A DNA stretch of 64,000 nucleotides from Palsa-504 sp963742795 (lineage in GTDB: Bacteria > Actinomycetota > Actinomycetes > Streptosporangiales > Streptosporangiaceae). Below, one piece after another: positions 1-8,122 of this stretch. How positions within the stretch are numbered: the first letter of the stretch is position 1; each line of letters starts with the position of its first letter. A program made the position numbers and the translations under genes. The notes under the pieces were generated by a model that was given only the letters and a program-made list of their open reading frames with translations, did not search any database and was not told the DNA's origin. The stretch is from positions 62,001 to 126,000 of the forward strand of contig CAVUNL010000027.1 of assembly GCA_963742795.1 (NCBI GenBank), given 5' to 3'.

Positions 1-267
1 CACGAGCGTGATCTTGGTATTGTTGGCCGCGTTGTCCGTCGCGACCGCGAGCTCGGCGAAGTGCAGCTGCTCGGTGCCGAGCGGCGCGACCGGGCCCGTG
101 ATCGGACCTTCGAAACCGACCGACGCGACGCACGCCTTGGTGCTGGCGCTGGATCCGCCGCCAGCGGCCGCGCTGCTGCTGCTGCTGCTACTACTAGTGC
201 TGCTACTGCAACCAGCCACGGCGAGCGAGCCGACCGCCGCCGCAGCTAGGACCAGGCGTCCCTTCAT
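1..267 (-). CDS. Solute-binding lipoprotein, N-terminal part (cut by window edge)
   Basis: The first 89 codons are present and the rest lies beyond the left edge. The start ATG at 267 has a GGAGG ribosome site a few bases upstream. The N-terminus is a lipoprotein signal: MKGR, a hydrophobic stretch, then the lipobox LAVAGC with lipidation at Cys20. A Ser-rich linker with a run of eight serines follows. The mature part begins with VGFEGPITGPVAPLG and later AVATDNAANN, which resembles the first strand and helix of type I periplasmic binding proteins of branched-chain amino acid ABC importers. It should therefore be anchored outside the membrane and feed a permease. The permease genes are not in the window and the ligand cannot be told. 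Confidence 0.7.
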   Translation of the reverse strand, partial: MKGRLVLAAAAVGSLAVAGCSSSTSSSSSSSSAAAGGGSSASTKACVASVGFEGPITGPVAPLGTEQLHFAELAVATDNAANNTKITLV

Positions 268-296
268 AGGATACGCCTCCATTTCCCGAGATTATT

Positions 297-309
297 CCCA
301 CAATGTGGG
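297..309. promoter_or_regulatory. Short palindrome upstream of the lipoprotein gene
   Basis: CCCACA-A-TGTGGG is a perfect 6-1-6 inverted repeat, 30 bases upstream of the lipoprotein start. It sits in the AT-richer 220-base gap before the next gene, where a promoter or leader is expected. It could be an operator or a leader hairpin. Nothing else in this gap is recognisable. Confidence 0.3.
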
Positions 310-490
310 TGTCCCCATTAGCGAGGGCTCTGTTGTGCCTCGGCATGCGTTGAGGAAGCTCAAAGAAACGCCCTCCCCTGGCCGAATTCGTATCGCTGAT
401 CAAACCATTGCGGTTTAGGCCAAGGCAAGGGGACTACTCTGAGTCTGGGCTGGCAGTTGTGAATTCGATACCGACCAGGAGGAGCTACCG

Positions 491-1676
491 GTGGCCGAAG
501 TGCTCAGCGCAGGCGTGGACGTCGCCGCGATCCGGGCCCGCTTTACCTCGCTACGGCAGGGTTTCACGTTCTTCGACGCACCGGGCGGCACGCAGGTGCC
601 CGACGAGGTGGGTGACGCGATCGCGCTCGCGCTCCGGGAGGCCAGCGCCAACCTGGGCGCGGTGTACGCCACCAGCCTGCGCGTCGGGCAGATCCTGGCC
701 GAGGCTGAGGACAAGGCGGCCCGGTTCCTGGGCTGCGAGCCGAGCGAGGTGATCTTCGGGCCCAACATGACCTCGCTCAACTTCGCGCTGTCCCGGACCG
801 CCGCCCGCGCGTTCCGCCCGGGTGACGAGATCCTCGTCTCGTGCCTGGACCATGATGCGGGCGTCGCGCCCTGGCTGGAGATCGCCCACGACCGCGATCT
901 GGTCGTCCGGCACGTCGAGCTCCACGACGACACGAGCCTGGACTTCGCGGACCTGGAGCGCAAGCTCGGGCCGCGCACCAAGGTGGTCGCATTCGCCTGG
1001 GCCTCCAACGCGGTCGGCACGGTCACCGACGCCCGCCGGGTGTGCGAACTCGCGCACCAGGCCGGGGCGCTCGCCTGGGTGGACGCCGTGCACTACGCGG
1101 CGCACGAGCCGATTGACGTCCGGGACATCGGTGCCGACGTGCTGATCTGCTCGCCGTACAAGTTCTGCGGCCCGCATCTGGGCATGGCCTACGGGCGGAC
1201 CGAGGTGATCGAGCGGTGGCGGCCCTACAAGGCCCGGCCGGCCCCCACCAGCCCGCTGGGGCGCAGCTTCGAGACCGGCACGCAGTCGTACGAGCTGCTC
1301 GCGGGGTTCAACGCGACCATCGACTACCTGGACTCGATCGGGGGCTTCGCCGCTATCGTGCCCTACGAGCGCTCGCTGGGCCAGCGGTTCCTGGACGGCC
1401 TGCCCGACGCGGTCACCGTGTACGGTCGGCCCGGGATGGACGGCCGCGTACCGACCTTCCTGGTCAACGTCGAGGGCGTGCCCGCCGCCGACGTGGCTGC
1501 CCGGCTGGCCGCACGACCAGATCGGGGTCTGGGCCCACGATTCGTGGTACTCGCTCGGCCTGTACCAGCGCCTCGGCTACCGCGACAAGTCGGTCCGGAT
1601 CGGCTTCATCCACTACAACACCCCGGACGAGGTGGACCGGCTGCTCGCGGCCCTGGACGGGGTGCGTCCCGTCTAA
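491..1676 (+). CDS. Cysteine desulfurase-like class V aminotransferase (one frameshift)
   Basis: PLP enzyme of the class V aminotransferase fold, closest in pattern to the VC1184-type cysteine desulfurase-like family. The GTG start at 491 follows AGGAGGAGC. Visible signatures are FDAPGGTQVP near the N-terminus, FGPNMTSLNF, DHDAGVAPW, the strand AWVDAVHYAAHEPIDV, and the PLP lysine in SPYKFCGPH. Coding continues intact to about base 1513, then the frame shifts by one base. The next frame carries the expected C-terminus (IGVWAHDSWYSL, RIGFIHYNTPDEVDRLLAAL) and stops at 1676. About 394 residues are expected. As written, translation would run on in the wrong frame. A paralogue, also frameshifted, lies at 52544. 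The substrate is unknown; EgtE-like C-S lyases share the fold, but I see no specific evidence for that role. Confidence 0.75.
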
Positions 1677-1683
1677 CCCGCGG

Positions 1684-2631
1684 TCATCCGTCCGCTCCGC
1701 CGAGGATCTCGGCCAGCTTGCTCAGGTTGATGTTGCCGCCCGAGATCACGCACACCACCTTGCCGGTCCCGGCCCGGCCGCTCAGCGCGGCCGCGGGCGC
1801 CAGCGCTCCCGCGCCCTCGGCGATGACCCGCACGCGCTCGGCCAGCGTGCGCACCGCGTCGGCGACCTCGGCCACCGGGATCGACAGCGCGCCGTCGACG
1901 AGCGGCTCGACCAGCGGCCACATGCTGTCCAGCACCCGCCGGCTGCCGGAGCCGTCCACGAACGAGGGCCGGTAGTCGACCTCAGCCGGGTGCCCGGCGG
2001 CGACCGCGGCAGCCAGCGCCGCGGCGGTCTCGGGCTCGGCGGTGAAGATCTTGGTGCCGGGCCGGAGCGCCTTGACCGCGCTGGCGATGCCGACCGTCAG
2101 CCCGCCGCCGCCGTACGGGATCACCACCGCGTCCGGGTCGGGCAGGTCTTCGAGGATCTCCAGGCCGATCGTGCCGTTGCCCGCCATCACCGCCTGGTCC
2201 TGGACAGGATGCACGAACAGCCCTTCGACCCCGTCGACGTGACTGGTGATGATGATGTTCCACCATTCGTCGTACGGGACCTTGACCACCCGGCCGCCGA
2301 GGCGCTCGATCGCGGCCAGCTTGGCCTCGGGCGCGTGGTCCGGCACCACGATCGTGGCCGGGATGCCGAGCGCGCGGGCCGTCCACGCGATGCCCTGGGC
2401 CATGTTCCCCGCGCTGGCGGTGACCAGCCCCTTGGCCCAGGCGTCGGCCGGGGCGAGCATGACCGCATTGGTGGCGCCGCGGATCTTGAACGAGTTGATG
2501 GACTGGAGGTTCTCCAGCTTGAGGTAGATCTGGGCCGGGGCCCCGTCGACGTACAGGGGCACGAGCGGCGTCCGGATCACCGAGCCCGCGATGCGCGCCC
2601 GGGCCGCCTCGATGTCCGCCAGCGCGATCAT
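1684..2631 (-). CDS. Serine/threonine dehydratase family (PLP fold type II)
   Basis: A 315-residue member of the threonine dehydratase/serine racemase family. It probably removes water and ammonia from a beta-hydroxy amino acid to give a 2-oxo acid. Evidence: KLENLQSINSFKIRGA with the PLP lysine in SFKIRG, the phosphate-binding loop ASAGNMAQG, a glycine-rich PYGGGGLTVG, and the C-terminal VCVISGGNINLSKL. There is no ACT regulatory domain, so it is of the short catabolic or biosynthetic type. The ATG overlaps the stop of the upstream aldo/keto reductase in an ATGA arrangement, so the two are translationally coupled. It converges with the aminotransferase gene only seven bases away. Substrate choice (threonine, serine, hydroxyaspartate) cannot be fixed. 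Confidence 0.85.
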   Translation of the reverse strand: MIALADIEAARARIAGSVIRTPLVPLYVDGAPAQIYLKLENLQSINSFKIRGATNAVMLAPADAWAKGLVTASAGNMAQGIAWTARALGIPATIVVPDHAPEAKLAAIERLGGRVVKVPYDEWWNIIITSHVDGVEGLFVHPVQDQAVMAGNGTIGLEILEDLPDPDAVVIPYGGGGLTVGIASAVKALRPGTKIFTAEPETAAALAAAVAAGHPAEVDYRPSFVDGSGSRRVLDSMWPLVEPLVDGALSIPVAEVADAVRTLAERVRVIAEGAGALAPAAALSGRAGTGKVVCVISGGNINLSKLAEILGGADG

Positions 2632-3578
2632 GAGCCTGCCTCCTTCGGGACGAGGTTCGCGACCGCCTCGTCGATCATGCCCCGCTCCTGCTCGGTGACC
2701 GGGTGCGCCAGCGCCTCGGCCGCCGGGGCCAGGTGCTCCGGGCGGCCGGGTCCGATGACGATCTGGGTCACCCGGCCGTCGGCCAGCAGCCAGGCGAGCG
2801 CGAGGCCGGCCATCGAGGTGCCGCGGCCGGCCGCGATGGCCTGCAGCCGGGTGAGCGCCTCGAAGGTCCGGTCGGTGACGAACTCGGTGTACGGCTCGGG
2901 CCGCTGGGTCATCCGCGAGCCGGCCGGGAACGGCGCGCCGCGGCGGTACTTGCCGGTCAGCCAGCCGCCCGCCAGCGGGCCGAAGGCCAGGTAGGCTACT
3001 CCCCGCGCCGCGCACAAGGGCAGAACCTCCGGCTCGTCCTGCCGGGCGAGCAGGGAGTAGCTGTTCTGGATGGCTCGCGGCGCGCCGTCCGCCAGCGCCG
3101 CCGCCAGCTGCCGTGCGCCGAAGTTGCTGACCCCGTAGGCCCCGATCAGGCCGTCGGCCTGGGCCGCGCCGAAGGCTCCGAGGGTTTCGGCGAGCGGTAC
3201 GGCCGGGTCGTAGTCGTGGGCCAGGTACAGGTCGACCCGGTCGACGCCCAGCCGGTCCAGGCTCGAGCGGAGCTGACGGGCGATCCGGTCCGGCGCCAGG
3301 CCGTGGTCCGCGCCGGCCAGCATCGGGTTGAACGTCTTGGTCGTCAGCTGCGGCCGGACTCCGCGCGACCGGATCCAGCGGCCGATCGCCTGCTCACTGC
3401 GGCCGCCGCCGTAGGCGTCGGCCGTGTCGAAGTGCTCGATGCCGGCCGCCCAGGCCGCGTCCATCAGCTCGAGCGCCTGGTCCCCGGTCAGCCCCTGGCC
3501 GAAGAACTCCGGCGCCGAGCCGACCCCGCCGAAGTTGCCGCAGCCGAGCGCGATCCGCGCCACGCTGAGCCCCGGCAT
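2628..3578 (-). CDS. Aldo/keto reductase
   Basis: A 316-residue NADPH-dependent oxidoreductase with the AKR (beta/alpha)8 barrel. Family signatures in order are FDTADAYGGGRSE with the catalytic Tyr and Asp, LTTKTF with the Lys, LYLAHDYD with the His, GVSNFGARQL, and the C-terminal coenzyme loop IVIGPGRPEHL. The ATG at 3578 follows AGGAGGTG. It is the first gene of a two-gene unit with the dehydratase, overlapping by four bases. It is divergent from the epimerase gene at 3645, so a promoter region lies in the 66-base gap. The natural substrate is unknown; AKRs of this kind reduce aldehydes or sugar-derived carbonyls. Confidence 0.88.
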   Translation of the reverse strand: MPGLSVARIALGCGNFGGVGSAPEFFGQGLTGDQALELMDAAWAAGIEHFDTADAYGGGRSEQAIGRWIRSRGVRPQLTTKTFNPMLAGADHGLAPDRIARQLRSSLDRLGVDRVDLYLAHDYDPAVPLAETLGAFGAAQADGLIGAYGVSNFGARQLAAALADGAPRAIQNSYSLLARQDEPEVLPLCAARGVAYLAFGPLAGGWLTGKYRRGAPFPAGSRMTQRPEPYTEFVTDRTFEALTRLQAIAAGRGTSMAGLALAWLLADGRVTQIVIGPGRPEHLAPAAEALAHPVTEQERGMIDEAVANLVPKEAGS

Positions 3579-3644
3579 TGCACCTCCTGTGTCAGCTGCT
3601 CCGGGCAGTCTGCCACGAGAGAGAGGGTGGACTAGCGTTGGGGG

Positions 3645-4637
3645 ATGGCCAAGCTCAGGATGTTGTTCATCGGCGGTACCGGGGTCATCAGCTCGGCGTG
3701 CTCGAGGGTGGCGGTGGAGCACGGCATCGACCTGTTCGTGCTGAACCGGGGACGCAGCACCGACCGGCCGCTGCCCCCCGGGGTGACGATGCTGCGGGCC
3801 GATGCGCGGGAACCACGATCCGTTCGGCAAGAAATAAAAGATCTTGACTTCGACGCGGTCGTCGACTGGGTGGCGTTCACGCCCGATCAGGTCCGGACCG
3901 ACATCGAGCTGTTCAGCGGGCGGACCGGGCAGTACGTGTTCATCAGCTCCGCGTCGGCCTACCAGACACCGCCCGCGCGGGTCCCGGTCACCGAGTCCAC
4001 GCCGCTGCGCAACCCGTTCTGGGCCTACTCCCGCGGCAAGATCGCCTGTGAGGACCTGCTCGTCGCCGCCTACCGGGAGCAGGGCTTCCCGGCCACGATC
4101 GTGCGGCCGTCGCACACCTACGACCAGACCGCGGTGCCGTTCGACGGCCGGTGGACGGTGCTCGGGCGGATGCTGGCCGGCAAGCCGGTCATCGTGCACG
4201 GCGACGGGACCTCGCTGTGGACGCTGACCCATCACGAGGACTTCGCCCGGGCGTTCGTGCCGCTGCTGGCGCACCCGCGGACCCTGGGCGATGCCATTCA
4301 GATCACCTCCGATGACGTGCTGACCTGGAACCAGATCGCCGAGGCCCTGGCCGCCGCGCTCGGGGTGAGCGCCCAGGTGGTGCACGTGCCCTCGGACGCG
4401 ATCGCGGCCGCCGACCCGGACTGGGGCGCCGGGCTGCTGGGCGACAAGGCGCACTCGATGATCTTCGACAACGCCAAGGTGCGCGGCCTGGTGCCGGGCT
4501 GGCGGGCGGTGATCCCGTTTGAGCAGGGCGCCCGCGAGATCGCCGACTGGTACCGGGCCGATCCGGCCCGCCAGGTCACCGACGCCCGCCTGGACGCGGT
4601 GATGGACAAGCTCGCGGCCGCCTGGTCCCAGCGCTGA
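3645..4637 (+). CDS. NAD-dependent epimerase/dehydratase (extended SDR)
   Basis: A 330-residue extended short-chain dehydrogenase. The Rossmann motif is FIGGTGVISS near residue 8. The fold continues with VVDWVAFTPDQ, the Ser of FISSASAYQ, and YSRGKIACEDLL with the catalytic Tyr-x3-Lys. VRPSHTYD and HGDGTSLWTLTHHEDFARAF are typical of UDP-sugar epimerase or reductase relatives. The pattern suggests a nucleotide-sugar or secondary-metabolite substrate. The TGA stop overlaps the ATG of the acyl-CoA dehydrogenase stump by one base (TGATG), so the two were coupled. No other sugar genes lie nearby to narrow the substrate. Confidence 0.85.
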   Translation: MAKLRMLFIGGTGVISSACSRVAVEHGIDLFVLNRGRSTDRPLPPGVTMLRADAREPRSVRQEIKDLDFDAVVDWVAFTPDQVRTDIELFSGRTGQYVFISSASAYQTPPARVPVTESTPLRNPFWAYSRGKIACEDLLVAAYREQGFPATIVRPSHTYDQTAVPFDGRWTVLGRMLAGKPVIVHGDGTSLWTLTHHEDFARAFVPLLAHPRTLGDAIQITSDDVLTWNQIAEALAAALGVSAQVVHVPSDAIAAADPDWGAGLLGDKAHSMIFDNAKVRGLVPGWRAVIPFEQGAREIADWYRADPARQVTDARLDAVMDKLAAAWSQR

Positions 4638-5095
4638 TGCGGACCGCGCAGGACGTCCTCGCGACCGCGGGCGAGCTGGCCGACGAGGTGCTGTTCCCGG
4701 ACGCGATGCGGGTGGATCGCCTGGACGTGCTCCCGGCGTCGCACCTGGACGCGCTCGCCGCGGCCGGCCTGTACGGCGCGCCCGCGCCCGCCGACGCGGG
4801 CGGGCTCGGGCTGGACCTGGTCCAGGTCGCCAACGTGGTCGAGGAACTGGCCGGCGGCTGCCTGGCCGTCGCGTTCGTCTTGATCCAGCACTTCCGGCTG
4901 GTCATGACGCTGGCCGAGGGCGGCGCGTCGGCCGTGCTCCGCGACCGGTGGCTCGCGTCCGCCTGCCAGGGCCGGACCCGCGGGCGCCCAGGTCCGGAGC
5001 ATGACCTACGAGCTGGAAGAACTGTAACGCGGTGCGCCCGGGCGACGTGCGGATCAGGGCGATCACCGAGGCGGCCTAGACGGCTTGCTCGGTGA
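4637..5095 (+). pseudogene. Acyl-CoA dehydrogenase, N-terminal stump
   Basis: The first 110 or so residues match the N-terminal helical domain of acyl-CoA dehydrogenases: GLYGAPAPADAGGLGL, VANVVEELAGGCLAVAF, LIQHFRLVMTLAEGG. The normal family length is 370-400 residues. After about base 4975 the sequence no longer resembles the family. The FAD-binding middle domain and the C-terminal domain with the catalytic Glu are missing, so the product cannot be an active dehydrogenase. In the tail a second frame reads VRSMTYELEEL and then VRPGDVRIRAITEAA before a stop, which looks like the C-terminus of another, unidentified protein. That suggests a deletion joining two genes. The last 20 bases overlap the convergent hydrolase gene. 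Confidence 0.7.
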
Positions 5096-5837
5096 CGATT
5101 TCCGCGAGCCGGGCGGGGGCGCGCAGCGGCAGCAGGTGGTCCGCGCCGGGGATGACGATCCGGCCGCAGCCGGGAATGCGGGACGCGATGGCGTCCGCGC
5201 AGTCCGCGACCATCGGGTACTCGCGGTCGCCTCGGACCACGACCGCGGGTGCCCGCACCTGGCCGAGCCGGTCGTAGACGGGCGGATCGTCCTGGCCGAG
5301 CTCCCCGATGACGAAGAAGGCCGACACCGCGGCCCGGATCTCCGCGGCTGCCGTCTCGTCGTCGCCTGCGGCCGCCCAGGTCGCCAGCCCGAGGCGGACC
5401 AGCCCCTCCTGGTCGCCCGCCGTGTACCGCCGGACGAACTCGCCGACGTAGGGGTCGTCCTGCGGCCATGCGTAGTCCGGCGCTCCCGGCGCGATCAGGA
5501 CCAGGGCCGCGACGCGCTCCGGGTCGTCGAGCGCCAGGGCCAGCGCGGTCCCGCCGCCGCCGCTGTGCCCGACGATGACCGCCGGACCCGGGCCGGCGTG
5601 GTCCAGCACGGCGCGCAGGTCGGCGAGCCTGGTGAACGGGACGGATGGCGCCGGGGAGCGGCCGACACCCCGGTCGTCGTACCTGATCAGCCGGAACCGG
5701 TCCGCGAGCAGGCCCATCACCGGCGCCCAGATCCCAGCCGTGCTCCAACCCGGATTGACCAGTACCACGGGCGTTCGGTCGCTGCCGGTATCTTCCGCCC
5801 ATATCTCCCCGTCCGCGACCGGGATCATCAGCTCCAC
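5076..5837 (-). CDS. Alpha/beta hydrolase
   Basis: A 253-residue serine hydrolase of the alpha/beta fold. The oxyanion-hole segment is VVLVNPGWSTAG. The nucleophile elbow is VGHSGGGG with Ser near residue 92. The acid is probably the Asp of VRGDREYPM, and the His lies in PGADHLLPLR. YDDRGVGRSPAP is the usual turn after strand 4. This is an intact single-domain enzyme, probably cytoplasmic, with no signal peptide. The start could be the ATG at 5837 or the in-frame ATG three codons later. The substrate is unknown; esterase, lactonase and haloperoxidase-like enzymes share this pattern. Confidence 0.85.
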   Translation of the reverse strand: MELMIPVADGEIWAEDTGSDRTPVVLVNPGWSTAGIWAPVMGLLADRFRLIRYDDRGVGRSPAPSVPFTRLADLRAVLDHAGPGPAVIVGHSGGGGTALALALDDPERVAALVLIAPGAPDYAWPQDDPYVGEFVRRYTAGDQEGLVRLGLATWAAAGDDETAAAEIRAAVSAFFVIGELGQDDPPVYDRLGQVRAPAVVVRGDREYPMVADCADAIASRIPGCGRIVIPGADHLLPLRAPARLAEIVTEQAV

Positions 5838-5846
5838 CGGCCCAAC

Positions 5847-6067
5847 CTATCCGCGGCTGGGCGCGGGCACTGCCGCTTCGTATGACCACAGTTCGCTGCT
5901 GATCCCGACCGAGGGCTGCGCCGGGCCGCCCGCCCGCTCGGCCGCCGAACGGTGCCCGTGCCCGAACGCCGGGGACCGCATCCAGGCCTGGAACGCTTCC
6001 TCGTCCCGCCACCTGGTCACCACCAGCCAGGTGGTCCGCCCGTCGGTGGGCTTGAGCACCCCGCGGT
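5847..6067 (-). pseudogene. Antibiotic biosynthesis monooxygenase, C-terminal remnant
   Basis: The reverse strand encodes TTWLVVTRWRDEEAFQAW and SPAFGHGHRS, which is the C-terminal half of the ABM-type protein encoded intact at 10053-10379. The N-terminal half is absent. At 6055 the sequence jumps directly to bases that lie upstream of the start codon in the intact copy, so about 142 bp were lost. The remnant lies just upstream of the alpha/beta hydrolase and cannot be expressed as a whole protein. Confidence 0.8.
5877..6057. repeat. Segmental duplication, copy 1
   Basis: Bases 5877-6057 match 10077-10257 with only a few substitutions. Both begin at TCGTATGACCACAG. The shared homology resumes after the deletion scar as CCGCGGTGGTTAAAG at 6060, matching 10399. 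This is the decayed copy of the monooxygenase gene. Confidence 0.85.
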
Positions 6068-6101
6068 GGTTAAAGTCCGGCACCGCGGGTACCCGGCGCT
6101 G

Positions 6102-7262
6102 ATGGTCTATGCCGCGACGCTGCTTGCCGGTCGTTACGTCCTTGATGAACCCATCGGTGCCGGCGGGTACTGCGAAGTGTGGCGGGCCACCGATACCGTG
6201 CTGACCCGTCAGGTCGCCGTCAAGCTGCTGCACGCCGGGTACGCCTCGCAGGGCGAGGCCCTGGCCCGTTTCAAGGCCGAGGCCCGGCACGCCGGAGCCC
6301 TGTCCCACGAGAACATAGCGCGGGTCTACGACTACGGAGAGCCCGCCGACGGGCAGTCCTACCTGGTCATGGAGCTGGTCGACGGGCCGTCCCTGGCGGA
6401 CGTACTGGCCCGCGGTCCCCTCGGCGCCCGGCCGACCATGGACACGATCGCGCAGGTCGCGGCCGGTCTGCAGGCCGCGCACGCCGCGGGGCTGATTCAT
6501 CGTGACATCAAGCCGGCCAACATCTTGTTCACGTCCGGCGGCAGCGTGCGGATCACGGACTTCGGCATCGCGCACGCGGTCGGCTCGACGCCGGTCACGT
6601 CCACCGGGATGGTCATGGGGACGCCGGGCTACATCGCCCCGGAGCGAGTCTCCGGGGCTCAGGCGGGGCCGGCCAGCGACCTGTACGCCCTGGGCGTCGT
6701 GGCCTACGAGTGCCTGGCCGGCTCTCAGCCCTTCGCAGGCGGGGCGCTGGACGTGGCCATCGCACACCGGGATCGTCCACTGCCGCCGCTGCCGGTGTCC
6801 GTGCCGGCCGAGGTGGCCGCGTTCGTGATGACGCTGACCGCCAAGGATCCGGCCTGGCGGCCGGCCAGCGCCGGCGCGGCCGCCGATCAGGCGGGCCGCC
6901 TACGAGACGACCTGCTGTCGCAGGGCCACAACGCACGGGCGGTCCTGAGCGTGGCGCCGGCCGGACCGCCGCCCACCGTCGCCGACGACATCCATTCCCG
7001 GCCGCGCCGCCGTCGGCCCCTGGCCGTGGCCGCTCTCACCCTCGCCGCGCTGACCTGCCTGGTGCTGGTCAGCGTCACCGGGTTCGCATCCGGCTCGCAC
7101 CCGGCCGGATCGCCGTCACACGCGCCGTCACGTGCGCCCTCGCAGGCCGCCCCGGCCGTCACGGCGTCGCCGTCCGGGACCGCTCCGCCCGGCCAGCGCC
7201 ATCACAACAAGAGCCAGGGCAACGGCAACGGGAACGGCAACGGGAACGGGAACGGCCAGTAA
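6102..7262 (+). CDS. Membrane Ser/Thr protein kinase (PknB-type)
   Basis: A 386-residue Hanks-type kinase. The N-terminal 265 residues hold the catalytic domain: P-loop GAGGYCEVW, lysine in VAVKLL near 41, catalytic loop HRDIKPANIL near 133-142, ITDFGIA near 151, then GTPGYIAPE and SDLYALGVV. A basic stretch RPRRRR leads to one membrane helix near residues 307-330. The short outer tail is rich in Ser, Pro and Ala and ends in repeated Gly-Asn pairs coded by a tandem GGNAAC pattern. There are no PASTA repeats, so it probably does not sense muropeptides as PknB does. The ATG at 6102 was chosen because the kinase core begins a few residues later. Targets are unknown. Confidence 0.9.
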   Translation: MVYAATLLAGRYVLDEPIGAGGYCEVWRATDTVLTRQVAVKLLHAGYASQGEALARFKAEARHAGALSHENIARVYDYGEPADGQSYLVMELVDGPSLADVLARGPLGARPTMDTIAQVAAGLQAAHAAGLIHRDIKPANILFTSGGSVRITDFGIAHAVGSTPVTSTGMVMGTPGYIAPERVSGAQAGPASDLYALGVVAYECLAGSQPFAGGALDVAIAHRDRPLPPLPVSVPAEVAAFVMTLTAKDPAWRPASAGAAADQAGRLRDDLLSQGHNARAVLSVAPAGPPPTVADDIHSRPRRRRPLAVAALTLAALTCLVLVSVTGFASGSHPAGSPSHAPSRAPSQAAPAVTASPSGTAPPGQRHHNKSQGNGNGNGNGNGNGQ

Positions 7263-7336
7263 GCCCGTACTCGTCGACCTCGGCGGCACCGCGGGCTGCG
7301 CCGTGATGGAGGCGCCGTGCCGTCCCGCCGATGCGT

Positions 7337-8035
7337 CTACGCTCCCGCCGCAGGTGCCGGTTCGGGATGCACGCGCGCAAGGGGGAACACCGCGATTGTC
7401 TCCTTGAAACTGGCGATGGCTTCTGGAGATCCGTCGACGCGAACGCGCTCGGCCATCCCGGCGCGTGCCTCGGGCAGGTTTGCCAGGTACTGCGCCCAGG
7501 CGTCCTTGGTCGTCGTGATGATCACCTGGGGATGGTCGCTGGCGCCCGGAGCAACGGACCATCCGTCAGCAGTCCCGCGCATGGTGTAGGTGCCGTCGTC
7601 GACCAGCCGCAGCATCCAGTCAGCCCCGTCGACGAAGACGTGCTCCCGTTCCAGGAGGATCCGCAGGGCCATAAGCAGGTGCTCGGGATGAGCGGGTTCA
7701 CCCGGCTCGGGCGGGGCGACAGCGTGCCGGAGGCCCCAGTAGGCGAGGTCTTCGATGATCGGTATCAGGTCGGCTCCCGCCGACGTCAACGAGTACCAGA
7801 CCTCTCGCCTGCCTGCCACTCGATCGACGGAGACGACACCGTCTGCTTCGAGCTCTCGTAGCCGCATGGAGAGGGTCTTGGGGGTGATGCCAGCGAGACG
7901 CTCTTGCAGGTCCGTGAACCGCTTGCGGCCGCCAGCCAGGTCGCGGACGATGAGCAGCACCCACCGGTCGCCGACGCGCTCGAGGGCCCTGGCCACCATG
8001 CAGAAGTGCCCGTAGGTCCGAGGACTTGTTGCCAC
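7337..8035 (-). CDS. HxlR-family repressor with C-terminal SCP2-like domain
   Basis: A 232-residue regulator. Residues 10-100 form the HxlR winged helix: CMVARALERVGDRWVLLIVRDL, RFTDLQERLAGITPKTLSMRL, then the wing VDRVAGRREVWYSLT. The second half (YTMRGTADGWSVAPG, QVIITTTKDAWAQYLANL) resembles the sterol-carrier-like domain often fused to HxlR proteins, which may bind a hydrophobic ligand. It is divergent from an EmrB-type efflux pump, and the gap holds repeated TAGTATC half-sites. A likely role is ligand-relieved repression of the pump and of itself. The inducer is unknown. Confidence 0.88.
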   Translation of the reverse strand: MATSPRTYGHFCMVARALERVGDRWVLLIVRDLAGGRKRFTDLQERLAGITPKTLSMRLRELEADGVVSVDRVAGRREVWYSLTSAGADLIPIIEDLAYWGLRHAVAPPEPGEPAHPEHLLMALRILLEREHVFVDGADWMLRLVDDGTYTMRGTADGWSVAPGASDHPQVIITTTKDAWAQYLANLPEARAGMAERVRVDGSPEAIASFKETIAVFPLARVHPEPAPAAGA

Positions 8036-8042
8036 AGCCCTA

Positions 8043-8092
8043 GAGTATCAAATTTCTAGTGGTTGACAAATAGTATCTTTTTTATAGTATCT
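8043..8092 (+). promoter_or_regulatory. Pump promoter with repeated TAGTATC sites
   Basis: The gap is strikingly AT-rich for this DNA. It holds TTGACA at 8063-8068 and TAGTAT at 8085-8090, 16 bases apart, a good sigma-70-type promoter for the pump. TAGTATCT occurs at 8071-8078 and again at 8085-8092, and a related GAGTATCA at 8043-8050. The repeats overlap the promoter core, as expected for repressor sites of the divergent HxlR protein. Confidence 0.6.
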
Positions 8093-8122
8093 CTCCATCG
8101 GCCTTCTCGAAGGAGCACGCAG

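Noticed and set aside
8..418. Plus-strand frame at the left edge with a run of leucines
   Set aside because: The Leu run is the antisense of the Ser run in the lipoprotein linker; the lipoprotein has a signal, lipobox and ribosome site.
1216..2994. Long plus-strand open frame over the dehydratase and reductase genes
   Set aside because: It is Arg/Gly/Pro-rich, without domains, and lies opposite two well-conserved genes; it is a GC-driven shadow.
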